This document shows, in pieces, positions 15,346-23,973 of a stretch of DNA of 45,940 nt. This DNA is from Chroococcidiopsidaceae cyanobacterium CP_BM_ER_R8_30 (GTDB lineage Bacteria > Cyanobacteriota > Cyanobacteriia > Cyanobacteriales > Chroococcidiopsidaceae): contig JAFASY010000291.1 in assembly GCA_019244235.1 (NCBI GenBank), positions 1 to 45,940 on the forward strand, in the 5' to 3' direction. The notes under the pieces were generated by a model that worked only from the letters and a program-made list of their open reading frames with translations, searched no databases and was not told the origin of the DNA. Every line of letters starts with the position of its first letter. Within the stretch, counting starts at the first letter, position 1. The position numbers and the translations under genes were made by a program.

Positions 15346-17079
15346 GTGTCTGTCTCTCCTGCTGACTCCGTTACACCCAAGCGCTACGCCAAGCCTCAAG
15401 AGACGGCCTTTCCGGATAAAGCTTATCGGTGGAATCGGGAGAAATACTCTCGCCAGCGGCGCTTCCTCGATATCTGGGCATTCGTTCTCAAATTACTGGG
15501 CGGTTTTTGGATTAACAACAAATCTTGGAGCTATCCTGGTGGGATGACAGAAGCCAAACGGGCTGCTAGACGGCAATCTCAAGCTGTCTGGATTCGCAAT
15601 ACCCTGTTGGATCTAGGACCAACCTTCATTAAGGTTGGGCAACTGTTTTCCACCCGCGCTGATTTGTTTCCTAGCGAATATGTAGAAGAACTTGCCAAGC
15701 TACAGGATAAGGTACCAGCCTTCAGCTATGTGCAAGTCGAGAAGATTGTTGAGCAAGAGCTGGGTAAAAAGATACCTGAACTTTTCAGCAGCTTTGAACC
15801 GATTCCTTTAGCTGCTGCAAGTTTAGGGCAAGTGCATAAAGCTCAACTGCATTCAGGTGAAACAGTTGTCGTCAAGGTGCAACGCCCGGGCTTACGAAAG
15901 CTGTTTGAGATCGATTTGGCAATTCTTAAGGGAATCACTCGCTACTTTCAAAACCATCCTGAATGGGGACGGGGGCGAGATTGGCTAGGTATTTACGAAG
16001 AGTGTTGCCGGATTTTATGGGAAGAAATAGACTATCTCAACGAAGGCCGCAACGCTGATACCTTTCGTCGCAATTTTCGTGGTGAAGACTGGGTGAAAGT
16101 ACCGCGCGTCTACTGGCGCTATACCACGCATCGAGTCTTGACTCTAGAATATGCCCCTGGGATTAAAATTAGCCACTATGAAGCCCTAGAGGCTGCTGGT
16201 TTAGACCGTAAACAACTTGCGCGTCAGGGTGCTCAAGCCTATCTACAACAGTTGCTCAACGATGGTTTTTTTCACGCCGATCCCCATCCAGGGAATATCG
16301 CCGTCAGCCCAGAAGGCCATCTCATTTTCTATGATTTCGGCATGATGGGGCGGATCAAGCCTGGTGTCCGGGAGAAACTGATGCAGACACTATTTGGCGT
16401 TACTCAAAAAGATGCTGAGCGAGTGGTCCTGTCCCTAATTGATTTAGGAGCGCTCTCGCCAGTAGAAGACATGGGACCTGTGAGGCGCTCGATCCAGTAT
16501 ATACTGGATAACTTTATGGATAAGCCGTTTGAAACCCAGTCGGTGAGTGCCATTAGTGATGACTTGTATGAGATCGCCTACGACCAACCCTTTCGCTTTC
16601 CAGCCACCTTTACCTTTGTGCTGCGGGCGTTCTCGACTTTGGAGGGCGTGGGAAAGGGTCTAGATCCGGAATTCAACTTTATGGAAGTCGCCAAACCTTT
16701 TGCAATAGAGATTATGGCTAATGGAAATGGCTCCGAGGGCAATGCTTTCCTCAATGAGTTAGGTCGTCAAGCTGTCCAAGTTAGTAGTACAGCCTTGGGG
16801 TTGCCTCGTCGGCTGGAAGATGCGCTGGAGAAACTAGAGCGTGGGGATCTGCGCGTTCGCGTTCGGTCTATAGAAACAGAGCGGTTGCTACGTCGCCAAA
16901 GTAGCATGCAGATGGTGAATAGCTATGCTTTTATCCTTAGTGCTTTCTCTCTCTGTGCCACGATCTTGTTTGTCACGCATTATGCTTGGTTAGCACTATG
17001 TGCTGCTTTAATCGCGGCAGCCATGGCATTTACTATGTTTCGATTGCTTATGCGCATTGGACGCAGTGACAAGATGTGA
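15346..17079 (+). CDS. ABC1/AarF/UbiB family atypical kinase
   Basis: A 577-residue member of the ABC1K family, which supports prenylquinone and tocopherol metabolism in cyanobacteria and plastids. The family signature KxGQ is present in LGPTFIKVGQLFSTRADLFP (near 105). The Ala-rich nucleotide loop is AAASLGQVHKA (near 160), the VVVKVQRPG lysine strand follows, then FHADPHPGN (near 300) and FYDFGMMG (metal-binding DFG). Two C-terminal transmembrane helices (about 525-565) anchor it. Start is GTG 15346. The nblA control region begins immediately after its stop. Confidence 0.92.
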   Translation: MSVSPADSVTPKRYAKPQETAFPDKAYRWNREKYSRQRRFLDIWAFVLKLLGGFWINNKSWSYPGGMTEAKRAARRQSQAVWIRNTLLDLGPTFIKVGQLFSTRADLFPSEYVEELAKLQDKVPAFSYVQVEKIVEQELGKKIPELFSSFEPIPLAAASLGQVHKAQLHSGETVVVKVQRPGLRKLFEIDLAILKGITRYFQNHPEWGRGRDWLGIYEECCRILWEEIDYLNEGRNADTFRRNFRGEDWVKVPRVYWRYTTHRVLTLEYAPGIKISHYEALEAAGLDRKQLARQGAQAYLQQLLNDGFFHADPHPGNIAVSPEGHLIFYDFGMMGRIKPGVREKLMQTLFGVTQKDAERVVLSLIDLGALSPVEDMGPVRRSIQYILDNFMDKPFETQSVSAISDDLYEIAYDQPFRFPATFTFVLRAFSTLEGVGKGLDPEFNFMEVAKPFAIEIMANGNGSEGNAFLNELGRQAVQVSSTALGLPRRLEDALEKLERGDLRVRVRSIETERLLRRQSSMQMVNSYAFILSAFSLCATILFVTHYAWLALCAALIAAAMAFTMFRLLMRIGRSDKM

Positions 17080-17082
17080 TGA

Positions 17083-17096
17083 GTAGATATACTTAC
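17083..17096 (+). promoter_or_regulatory. NtcA-binding site consensus upstream of nblA
   Basis: The 14-mer GTAGATATACTTAC is a perfect match to the NtcA consensus GTA-N8-TAC. It starts 4 bases after the ABC1 kinase stop and about 262 bases before the nblA ATG. NtcA is the cyanobacterial nitrogen-control activator and nblA is a well-known nitrogen-starvation target, so the match makes biological sense. A weaker half-match, GTT-N8-TAA, is at 17241-17254. The expected -10 element 20-24 bases downstream is not clear-cut. Confidence 0.55.
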
Positions 17097-17227
17097 TGAA
17101 CTGTTCAGACTGAGCAGTTTGGCTAGGAATAACTTGATATAACTTCTTTTAGCCTCTTCGGGAAACCACGGAGGCGAATTTTCTATCTTGCGGTTAATAT
17201 GAAGTATCCAATAGGAGGATGGTCACA

Positions 17228-17257
17228 TTGTCAAACAGTTGTTATACATTGTAATAA
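17228..17257 (+). promoter_or_regulatory. nblA: putative sigma-70-type promoter for nblA
   Basis: A -35-like TTGTCA (17228-17233) and a -10-like TAATAA (17252-17257) with an 18-base spacer lie about 100 bases before the nblA start. This would be a second, NtcA-proximal or basal promoter. Assignment is by eye. Confidence 0.3.
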
Positions 17258-17358
17258 TAAAGAAACGCAACTGTAGGTTTGATTTAGGTCAACATCCTAT
17301 CTAGATGGAGCTTCTTTAACCAGTTCACCTCTACTTTATCTCTTATCGGAGTTAAGTC

Positions 17359-17553
17359 ATGAACCAACCCATAGAACTTTCAATCGAACAGCAGTTCAGC
17401 ATCCGGTCCTTCGAGACACAGGTCCAACAGATGAGTCTTGAACAAGCTCAGGACTTCTTGATTAAACTGTACCAGCAGATGGTGATGCGCGAAGCGACTT
17501 ACAAGCAGTTGCTGAAACACCAGTGGGGTCTAGAGCCTAGTCCTTGGGGCTAA
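17359..17553 (+). CDS. nblA: phycobilisome degradation protein NblA
   Basis: The 64-residue product matches NblA throughout: LSIEQQFSIRSFETQVQQMSLEQAQDFLIKLYQQMVMREATYKQLLKHQWG. NblA is a helix-turn-helix adaptor that binds phycobiliproteins and recruits Clp protease to dismantle phycobilisomes during nitrogen or sulfur starvation. The conserved central FL..LY..M and C-terminal K/W positions needed for binding are present. The 279-base 5' region carries a perfect NtcA box, consistent with starvation induction. It is a single gene, not an nblA tandem. Confidence 0.96.
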   Translation: MNQPIELSIEQQFSIRSFETQVQQMSLEQAQDFLIKLYQQMVMREATYKQLLKHQWGLEPSPWG

Positions 17554-17822
17554 TATCTATCCCAGAGTCGCAGTAGGCGACCTCCTTCTCTTGCTTAGTT
17601 CCACGAGGGAAAAGAGCTGGGGATGTCGGGGCGTCACTCAGACAAAGCATTGATTAAGTTGTAATAAAGTTAAGCATTAGGTAATTTAATTTTTTTATTA
17701 TCCTCTAGAGTTCTTATTTCTTCATATAATTATCAAATAACTCTGTTTACTTACTGTTAAGCATAACCGTATTATTACGAGGATTATTGAGGTGAATGGA
17801 AGTAGCTCGTCAAGTCTTCTGC

Positions 17823-18665
17823 TCAAAGCTGTCTAATCCCATCAGCTAAGCCGCGACAGACGCCAGTTAGAAAGTCGAGGTTGAGGGTTTTGAGACGATC
17901 GCTTGCCTTGTGGTAATGGGGATTGCGCAGGAAAGCCGTGTCTGTCACCATAAGTGCCCGATAACCCCGATCCCAAAAGGGTGAGTGGTCACTAAATCGC
18001 GTTGGTGGTACCACTAGACCTCGAATCGGGACTGGTAACCACTCGCAAGGGGTGCCACCTTTACGAATCCTGCGGCTAAGGTGAATCAAGTCGGGAATTG
18101 TCGGCAAATTACCAATTAAACCAATGAAATCACCGCGGTTGGGATAAAAGTGTCCTAGTCCGGCTGGGTAGCTTTGGGAACCAGGAGTAGCATCACAATA
18201 TCCCAGCATTTCTAGGGAAATCATTAAGCGTAGCGGCTGTTGCTGTCGTTTCAAGTCAGCTGCATACTGGGTACTGCCTAGTAAGCCATATTCCTCCATG
18301 TCAAAAGCCACTAACCGGACCGGGCACTTAGCGGGTTCAGTTGCAAATCCTCTAGCTAACTCCAGCAGCACGGCGACACCAGTCGCATTATCATCTGCCC
18401 CTGGTGTTCCGGGTACAGCGTCGTAGTGAGCACCAACCAAAATCGGTGGTTTCTGTAGCCCACCATCAAAAGACAGCAGGTTTAAGATCAAATTCTGGTG
18501 TTTTTTGCCTCTGACTTGAAACTCGTGTATTTCTGGTGTTCCCCACTGTTCCATCTGTTGATAAATGTATTGCTGAACGAAAAAATGTCCAGCTGTCGCA
18601 AGATAGGGATCGCGATCACGTACCAGCTCGATTAGGTGTGCGTGTAAACGCTCTTTTAGTTCCAA
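17823..18665 (-). CDS. M28-family zinc aminopeptidase
   Basis: A 280-residue peptidase of the M28 (aminopeptidase Y/glutaminyl-cyclase-like) family. The di-zinc ligands are visible: H80 in VGAHYDAV, the bridging Asp in GADDNATG (91-92), the catalytic/zinc glutamates in FDMEEYGLLG (124-125), Asp in the region near GYCDATPG, and the final His in PHYHKASD. No signal peptide is evident, so it is probably cytosolic. The apparent start is TTG 18665; no ATG or GTG lies in frame just upstream. A promoter-like TTGTCA...TATTAT lies within ~50 bases upstream, consistent with this start. Confidence 0.87.
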   Translation of the reverse strand: MELKERLHAHLIELVRDRDPYLATAGHFFVQQYIYQQMEQWGTPEIHEFQVRGKKHQNLILNLLSFDGGLQKPPILVGAHYDAVPGTPGADDNATGVAVLLELARGFATEPAKCPVRLVAFDMEEYGLLGSTQYAADLKRQQQPLRLMISLEMLGYCDATPGSQSYPAGLGHFYPNRGDFIGLIGNLPTIPDLIHLSRRIRKGGTPCEWLPVPIRGLVVPPTRFSDHSPFWDRGYRALMVTDTAFLRNPHYHKASDRLKTLNLDFLTGVCRGLADGIRQL

Positions 18666-18734
18666 GGATAGCTCTACTTGAGGTGCGTCTATAATACGGC
18701 TAAATTGAGTGACAAAGGAGACTGAGGAAAGATT

Positions 18735-18839
18735 ATGGCAGCTGTAACACTAGATCTCAGTCCTGTCGGAATTCTAACTGAGGAAGCCTTCTTTGCACTG
18801 TGCCATTACTTAGCTACAGCATTTTTGCTAACCCACTGA
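18735..18839 (+). pseudogene. truncated Uma2-family (DUF820) nuclease-like gene
   Basis: ATG 18735 opens a 34-codon frame, MAAVTLDLSPVGILTEEAFF..., whose first ~23 residues look like the N-terminus of cyanobacterial Uma2 (PD-(D/E)XK superfamily) proteins, which usually read LT(D/E)EQFxxLC followed by RxERTxxGELI. After ALC the similarity ends and the frame runs into the antisense of the DUF1400 gene 3' end and stops. It is interpreted as the 5' stub of a deleted Uma2 gene. These genes are highly multiplied and decay often in cyanobacteria. Confidence 0.5.
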
Positions 18840-19347
18840 GTCGTTGATAAACTGGAATGAGGCGATCACCTTCAATTTCAACTGAGTTGGAGGGGTAATT
18901 GTGAATAGCGCTCAACAGTGTAACTTCGCCGCTTTGACTAATAGATTGAGTCAGGGCTGTTCGTAAATTTTGTTGATTTGCTACGTTTGCAGGAGAATGA
19001 ACGACTTCACCTACTTGATCAAGCAAAATCGGTCCAGCCCAACTTGATAGCAAGCTATTTAAATAGCTGGGATCGCCTTTGATTCCTGCTTTCAATGCCT
19101 TACGAGCTGTACCTGAAGATTGTCCTGATGCCTTCAAATAAGACGATAATGTAGGGGTTGTTTCACCAGTTTGGACAAAATTATTTAGATCTTTAAAAGC
19201 AACCGTTCCTTGAAAATTCCCATATTTTAAAATGACCTGTTCAGCAGCCTTTGCCTTGGTGCTGTAAAGCAATATACTAGCGCTCACTCCTAAAAACATT
19301 ATTCTCAAGAGTGATTTAAAAGAATCCCATTGCGGCAGTCTGATCAT
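18814..19347 (-). CDS. DUF1400 (alpha/beta-hydrolase-associated) exported protein
   Basis: A 177-residue protein with an N-terminal signal/anchor segment (residues ~15-34, SLLRIMFLGVSASILLYSTKAKA). The rest matches DUF1400: AEQVILKYGNFQGTVAFKDLNNFVQTGE, LDQVGEVVHSPANVANQQNLRTALTQS, and the closing SVEIEGDRLIPVYQRLSGL. In many cyanobacteria DUF1400 is the N-terminal part of larger predicted lipases; this copy is the domain alone, so it is either a short family form or has lost a hydrolase half. The Uma2 stub overlaps its 3' end antisense, so the C-terminus may have been trimmed by a rearrangement. Confidence 0.75.
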   Translation of the reverse strand: MIRLPQWDSFKSLLRIMFLGVSASILLYSTKAKAAEQVILKYGNFQGTVAFKDLNNFVQTGETTPTLSSYLKASGQSSGTARKALKAGIKGDPSYLNSLLSSWAGPILLDQVGEVVHSPANVANQQNLRTALTQSISQSGEVTLLSAIHNYPSNSVEIEGDRLIPVYQRLSGLAKML

Positions 19348-19844
19348 GAGTTAAAGCTGTTCTTAGCTAAGTAAAAAAACAGTGTTTATCAGTGAGTATT
19401 CCTGTCTAGGGTAAGTGCAATACAGTCAGGAAAAAACTCGAAAGGTTAACTTCTTAGTTCGTGATAAAGGCGGAGCTGTACAAGGGTTTACATACCAACA
19501 TTAAGCCAGAAGAGCCTTTCCGCCTGTGACAAATTATATTCATAGTAACCTATGACACAGGTAAGAGCTAGCAGAAAGATCAAGGTGAATCGTCTCATAT
19601 TGTTCAATAGTGCGATCTTTTGACAAACCTATCTTATACACTACACCCCGCATACTGCATCCAATCTTTATCTACCTACGCTCATTCCGCACTTGACCAG
19701 AAAAACGAGCAAGAAATGAATATAAATTGGGCTGGAAAATGAGCAGTAGAGGCGAGTAATCTGAGTGAGCCCTGGTAAGTGCCATACAGTCTTTTCTTAA
19801 ATAAAGAACTCAGTTGGGGACGAAACATCTCAAGGAGAGCATCA
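19348..19844. other. intergenic region upstream of DUF4331 operon
   Basis: About 500 bases with no convincing gene. It contains an imperfect direct repeat GGTAAGTGC(A/C)ATACAGTC at 19410-19427 and 19774-19791, and complementary pieces AGGCGGA (near 19470) and TCCGCCT (near 19521). It should hold the promoters of the divergent DUF1400 gene and the DUF4331 operon. A good ribosome binding site (AAGGAG, 19832-19837) precedes the DUF4331 start. Confidence 0.5.
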
Positions 19845-21032
19845 ATGCGGCTTTTCCGGACTACAGCAGCTTTCTTCGCTGCTTTAATCACGGTACTACT
19901 TTATGTAGTTTCGCCAGCGCTAGCTTCAGATCACCAAGACACAACTTTTCTAGCCACTAAGCTGACTGCGGCTGATCTAACAGATCTATTTGTATTTGAA
20001 GATCCAACAAATACCGACAATGTTGTTCTAGCAATGGACTTTGATCCTCTCATTGTTGCTGGAGAGGTTAGACCATTTGACCCATCTGTCCTTTACCAGT
20101 TCAAAATTGACAGCTTGGGCAACGATGGCGTTGAAGATGTCGTACTCCAATTTATGGTAAATGGCAGAGGACCAAACCAGACTGTTACAGTTTATGGTCC
20201 AGGTACGCCAAATACAGTAGGAACTCAGTCAACGCTGCTTCCAGCAAGTGGTAAGGGTAACCTCAACACAACATTTACGACAAGCAATGGGGTAACGACA
20301 TTTGTTGGTTTGCGCAAGGACCCCTTCTTCTTCGATTTATCGCAGTTTTTCAAAATCATCCCAGACCGCGATTACGCCCTTCAGCCCGATCCACCTCCTC
20401 CCTTCCAGGTTCTGTCCTTCAGACCTCCTGGTGAGGCACAAGACTTTCTTGAGCCATACAATGTCCACTCAATCGTAGTCGAGCTACCTAAGAGGCTACT
20501 TCTATCTCAGGGAAGTACTGGAAAGATCGGTGTTTGGATGACAACTAGCGTCAAAACTCCCAGACTTAAAAATGGCAACTTTGCCCAGATTGAGCGGTTA
20601 GCAATTCCGGCACTGAATGAATTATTTATGGACTTCAAAGCTCATAATGTTAGTAATCTTCAGACGCCGAAAAACGACCAGCGTAATCAGTCCAACTTTA
20701 TTCGCACCTTTATTGCAACCGTTGGACGACCCCAAGGCATATCTGATGCAGTTGTGGCAGTTGCAATTCCTGACGTCATGCAAGCTGACCTGAATCAGAC
20801 AACTGGTGTCTACTTTGGTACTCAGTTAGCTGGTTTGGGCGCTGCTCCACCCAATTTAGGCGGGAGAAGACCCAAGGATGACGTGATTGATACAACCTTA
20901 TCTGTTGTCTTCGGTAATGCCGTTACAGGCATTACTGCTGGTGCAATTCCGGCACTAACTACCGATAATGTCGGACCTAATGACAGCAACTTTCTCTCTA
21001 CCTTCCCCTATTTAGGCAACCCTCGCACTTGA
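19845..21032 (+). CDS. DUF4331-domain exported protein
   Basis: A 395-residue protein with a signal peptide (MRLFRTTAAFFAALITVLLYVVSPALA, cleavage after ALA near residue 27). The mature start SDHQDTTFLATKLTAADLTDLFVFEDPTNTDNVVLAMD is typical of DUF4331, an exported all-beta family. The frame is open 66 bases further upstream, but ATG 19845 has a ribosome binding site at 19832-19837 and starts the signal peptide directly. It is the first of three tightly spaced genes (3 bases to the TPR gene; 4 bases from there to the NicO gene), so the product probably acts in the periplasm with them. Confidence 0.85.
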   Translation: MRLFRTTAAFFAALITVLLYVVSPALASDHQDTTFLATKLTAADLTDLFVFEDPTNTDNVVLAMDFDPLIVAGEVRPFDPSVLYQFKIDSLGNDGVEDVVLQFMVNGRGPNQTVTVYGPGTPNTVGTQSTLLPASGKGNLNTTFTTSNGVTTFVGLRKDPFFFDLSQFFKIIPDRDYALQPDPPPPFQVLSFRPPGEAQDFLEPYNVHSIVVELPKRLLLSQGSTGKIGVWMTTSVKTPRLKNGNFAQIERLAIPALNELFMDFKAHNVSNLQTPKNDQRNQSNFIRTFIATVGRPQGISDAVVAVAIPDVMQADLNQTTGVYFGTQLAGLGAAPPNLGGRRPKDDVIDTTLSVVFGNAVTGITAGAIPALTTDNVGPNDSNFLSTFPYLGNPRT

Positions 21033-21035
21033 GCT

Positions 21036-22379
21036 ATGCATCTGCGATCGCTGTGGCTTTTGGTGTTGATTTGTTTGCTAGTGTTACCAGGACACCCTGA
21101 TGCACAGGCGCTAGCTATGGGTGACCAGAATAATTCGCAATTAATGGGCACAAGCTCTGCTCTAGTCTTCCCCGACTACTTGCAGCGGTCCCATATTATC
21201 AACTTCTACGAGCAGGAAATTCACAAATCTCCAGACTCCCCACTGCTCTTACGTCTCGTCGCTGCCCAGTATTTAAAACGCTTTCGAGAAATGGGGGATG
21301 TGGAAGATCTGTTGCGGGCAGAACAAGCAGCACGCAGATCGTTAGCAATGCAGCCGCATCACAATGGCATCTCTTCCATGCTCCTAGCATCGGCACTACT
21401 ATCTCAACACCGATTTCAGGAAGCTTTGGATGTGGTAACTCATGGTCAGCAGTTGGTTCCTGACGATCCTAGTGTTGTTTCGCTAATTGCATCAATTCAG
21501 ATGGAGTTGGGTAACTATGAAGTAGCTCTCCAACTATTGGAGACTCTTCCGAACGAAGAGGATTTGTCTGGTCACAATGCTATTGCAGCTCGCTATCAGG
21601 AGTTAACTGGCAATCTAGCTGGGGCACGGGAACTGCTGGATGAGGCTATGCAGCAGATGGACTTGTTCTACACCAATTCAGCAGAAACCCGTGCCTGGTT
21701 TCATGTGCGGGCTGGGGATCTTGCTTTTGCCTCAGGAGATCTTGCCTTGTCTTTGCAGCGATATCAGGAAGCCCTGGACCTGTTTCCACTGGAGATATCT
21801 GCCTTCACAGGGCTTGTTCGCCTCTATGCTGCTCAGCATCGATGGCAGGAGGCATTGGAAGCTGCAAATCAGGGCATAGAATTGGTGCCACTAGTAGAAA
21901 CGTTGGGTTACAAGGCAGATGCCCAAAGGGCTTTGGGAGATCGAAAAGGTGCAGCCGAAACCGAAGCACTGATCGAGGTGGTGGGGCACCTGAGTCAGGT
22001 GAAAGGAATTTACGACCGAGCCTTGGCTATTTACTACGCCGACCATGGCATCCACTTACCGGAGGCACTACAGATTGCCCGACGTGAAGTTGCAGTCAGA
22101 GACGATATCTATGCTGAGGATACCCTAGCCTGGGCGGCGGCAGCTAACGGGCGCTGGCAAGAAGCGCAGTCAGCAGCCCAGCAGGCAACTCGCTTTGGTA
22201 CAGAGGATGCCCTGCTGCTATTTCATGCAGGCATAATTGCGCTGCATTGTGGCAATCGTGAAGCAGCAGTCAAACAGCTCACTCAGGCTCTCAACCTCAA
22301 TCCCCAGTTTCACCACAAGTACGCCGATGAAGCCCGTCGAGTCTTAGCTGAGAAGCAGTGGCTAGGAGCTAGGAGCTAG
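21036..22379 (+). CDS. exported TPR-repeat protein
   Basis: A 447-residue protein with a signal peptide (HLRSLWLLVLICLLVLPGHPDAQALA). The remainder is mostly helical tetratricopeptide repeats, for example EDLLRAEQAARRSLAMQPHH, EALDVVTHGQQLVPDDPSVV, ALQRYQEALDLFP-like units and the C-terminal REAAVKQLTQALNLNPQFH. TPR arrays are protein-protein scaffolds; in the periplasm it may bridge the DUF4331 protein and the NicO transporter encoded on either side. Start ATG 21036 is 3 bases after the DUF4331 stop and its codons 4-6 include a HIP1 site. The 3' end runs into a heptamer tandem repeat (CTAGGAG). Confidence 0.82.
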   Translation: MHLRSLWLLVLICLLVLPGHPDAQALAMGDQNNSQLMGTSSALVFPDYLQRSHIINFYEQEIHKSPDSPLLLRLVAAQYLKRFREMGDVEDLLRAEQAARRSLAMQPHHNGISSMLLASALLSQHRFQEALDVVTHGQQLVPDDPSVVSLIASIQMELGNYEVALQLLETLPNEEDLSGHNAIAARYQELTGNLAGARELLDEAMQQMDLFYTNSAETRAWFHVRAGDLAFASGDLALSLQRYQEALDLFPLEISAFTGLVRLYAAQHRWQEALEAANQGIELVPLVETLGYKADAQRALGDRKGAAETEALIEVVGHLSQVKGIYDRALAIYYADHGIHLPEALQIARREVAVRDDIYAEDTLAWAAAANGRWQEAQSAAQQATRFGTEDALLLFHAGIIALHCGNREAAVKQLTQALNLNPQFHHKYADEARRVLAEKQWLGARS

Positions 22380-22382
22380 GGG
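22359..22382 (+). repeat. heptanucleotide tandem repeat at TPR gene end
   Basis: About three copies of the unit CTAGGAG run through the end of the TPR coding sequence and its stop codon (TAG). One unit also supplies an AGGAG about 8-9 bases before ATG 22384 of the next gene, so the repeat acts as its ribosome binding site. Confidence 0.5.
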
Positions 22383-22383
22383 A

Positions 22384-23916
22384 ATGAAAACAGAAAATGC
22401 GCTAGAGGTACAAGACATCCTTATGAGAAAGCTGCTGCATTGTTTATTCTGGCTCGCCGTCTTCATGATGGTGTTCTTCTTGTGGGAACCTGTAGCGAGT
22501 GCCCACCCCCTTGGTAATTTCACTATCAATCACTACGCCGGACTACAGGTAGCGCCGGATGGAATTGGGATTGATTATGTTCTCGATATGGCAGAGATTC
22601 CAGCTTTTCAGGAAATTAATCATCTCGATCTTGATCGCGACTACAAAACCGATCCGGGAGAGACAGTTAACTACCCTGCCGAAAAATGCAATGAAGTTAA
22701 CTCCGACTTAGAGCTGCGGATCGATCAACAGCCGCTAGCACTCTCTCTAGAGCGATCGACAGTCGAATTTCCTCCAGGGGTGGGAGGGTTATCAACTCTA
22801 CGCCTAAGTTGTTATTTTCAAGGGGTGAAGGCGTTATCAGGCGCAAGAAGCCAGTTAGTTGAGTTTGAAGATAAGTCTTACTCTCGGCGCTTAGGCTGGC
22901 GTGAGATGACTGTAGTGGCAACTGATGTCCCTCTTCAGGGCAATTTCACATCTGCAAGTATCACTAATCGTCTAGTAAACTACCCCAACGATCTGCTCAG
23001 CAGTCCCCTTAACCAGCAGCAGATCTCATTTAAAATCGATCCCTCTCCTAGATTGATTCAACAGGTAGCTCAACCCTCTTTTTCATTCTCCAACCGCTTC
23101 AATAATGCTTTGGCAGGAAGAAGCAACAATATCTTCACTAGCCTGATTACCCAAGAGAGATACAATCTCCTCACACTCCCCATTGCTCTAGCTATTGCCT
23201 TTTTGTGGGGTGGGTTACACGCTCTGTCGCCAGGTCATGGCAAGACGATTGTTGGGGCGTATCTAGTCGGCTCCCGTAGCAGTGCCCAACATGCCCTATT
23301 TCTAGGGCTGATCGTGACAATTACCCATACAGCAGGCATTTTTGCTCTGGGAGTATTAGCTCTTGGCACATCCCAGTTCACCTTGACAGAGCAAGTTTAT
23401 CCCTGGCTGAGCGTGTTGTCAGGGGTTTTAGTAACAGCAATTGGTCTGAACCTGTTCGTTAGTCGATTGCGAAGTACTCAGGATAGACATACCCACGAAC
23501 ATAAGCATCACAGCCACGCGCATATGCATGGACCAGAAGAGTTACATGCACATCATGAGCACGAACACTCCCATCTGCCACTAGATACTAACGGTTCAAT
23601 GACATGGTCTAGCCTACTAGCTCTAGGAATATCGGGTGGATTGTTGCCCTGTCCTTCAGCTTTGGTGGTGCTACTCGGTGCAATTGCCCTAGGTCGGATT
23701 GGCTTGGGACTGGCTCTAGTGTCTGCCTTTAGTTTAGGTCTTGCCGCAGTCCTAACTGGGATTGGATTGCTACTGGTCTATGCCAAGGAGCTGTTTGAGC
23801 GGCTGTCGCTCCATCCTCCAAGGCTCAGGATGTTACCAGCAGTCAGCGCTTTATTCATCACCCTCTTGGGATTAGGCATTACGACACAAACTCTGTTCAG
23901 CTATGCAGGGAAATAA
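22384..23916 (+). CDS. NicO-family (nickel/cobalt-type) transporter with N-terminal periplasmic domain
   Basis: A 510-residue membrane protein. A signal-like helix (near 16-35) precedes AHPLGNFTINHYAGLQV, the start of a ~200-residue periplasmic domain. The C-terminal half is the NicO/RcnA-type transporter: FLWGGLHALSPGHGKTIVGAYLVG, a His-rich cytosolic or periplasmic loop (about 18 His between residues 365 and 402), and ISGGLLPCPSALVVLLGAIALGRIG. Members export Ni2+/Co2+; the His cluster fits metal sensing or binding. It ends the DUF4331-TPR-NicO operon. ATG 22384 has the better Shine-Dalgarno, but ATG 22423 begins the signal sequence directly. Confidence 0.85.
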   Translation: MKTENALEVQDILMRKLLHCLFWLAVFMMVFFLWEPVASAHPLGNFTINHYAGLQVAPDGIGIDYVLDMAEIPAFQEINHLDLDRDYKTDPGETVNYPAEKCNEVNSDLELRIDQQPLALSLERSTVEFPPGVGGLSTLRLSCYFQGVKALSGARSQLVEFEDKSYSRRLGWREMTVVATDVPLQGNFTSASITNRLVNYPNDLLSSPLNQQQISFKIDPSPRLIQQVAQPSFSFSNRFNNALAGRSNNIFTSLITQERYNLLTLPIALAIAFLWGGLHALSPGHGKTIVGAYLVGSRSSAQHALFLGLIVTITHTAGIFALGVLALGTSQFTLTEQVYPWLSVLSGVLVTAIGLNLFVSRLRSTQDRHTHEHKHHSHAHMHGPEELHAHHEHEHSHLPLDTNGSMTWSSLLALGISGGLLPCPSALVVLLGAIALGRIGLGLALVSAFSLGLAAVLTGIGLLLVYAKELFERLSLHPPRLRMLPAVSALFITLLGLGITTQTLFSYAGK

Positions 23917-23973
23917 GCAATGAGAAGGTCAAGGATCGAGTGTTATTCCGTAAAATCAACTCCAAAAAACTAT

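Noticed and set aside
17792-17836. Short GTG frame VNGSSSSSLLLKAV near a GAGG motif
   Set aside because: Only 14 codons and overlaps the M28 gene end; no basis to call it a gene.
23510-23580. His-rich tract as a separate metal-binding peptide
   Set aside because: It is an in-frame cytosolic or periplasmic loop of the NicO transporter, typical of the family.
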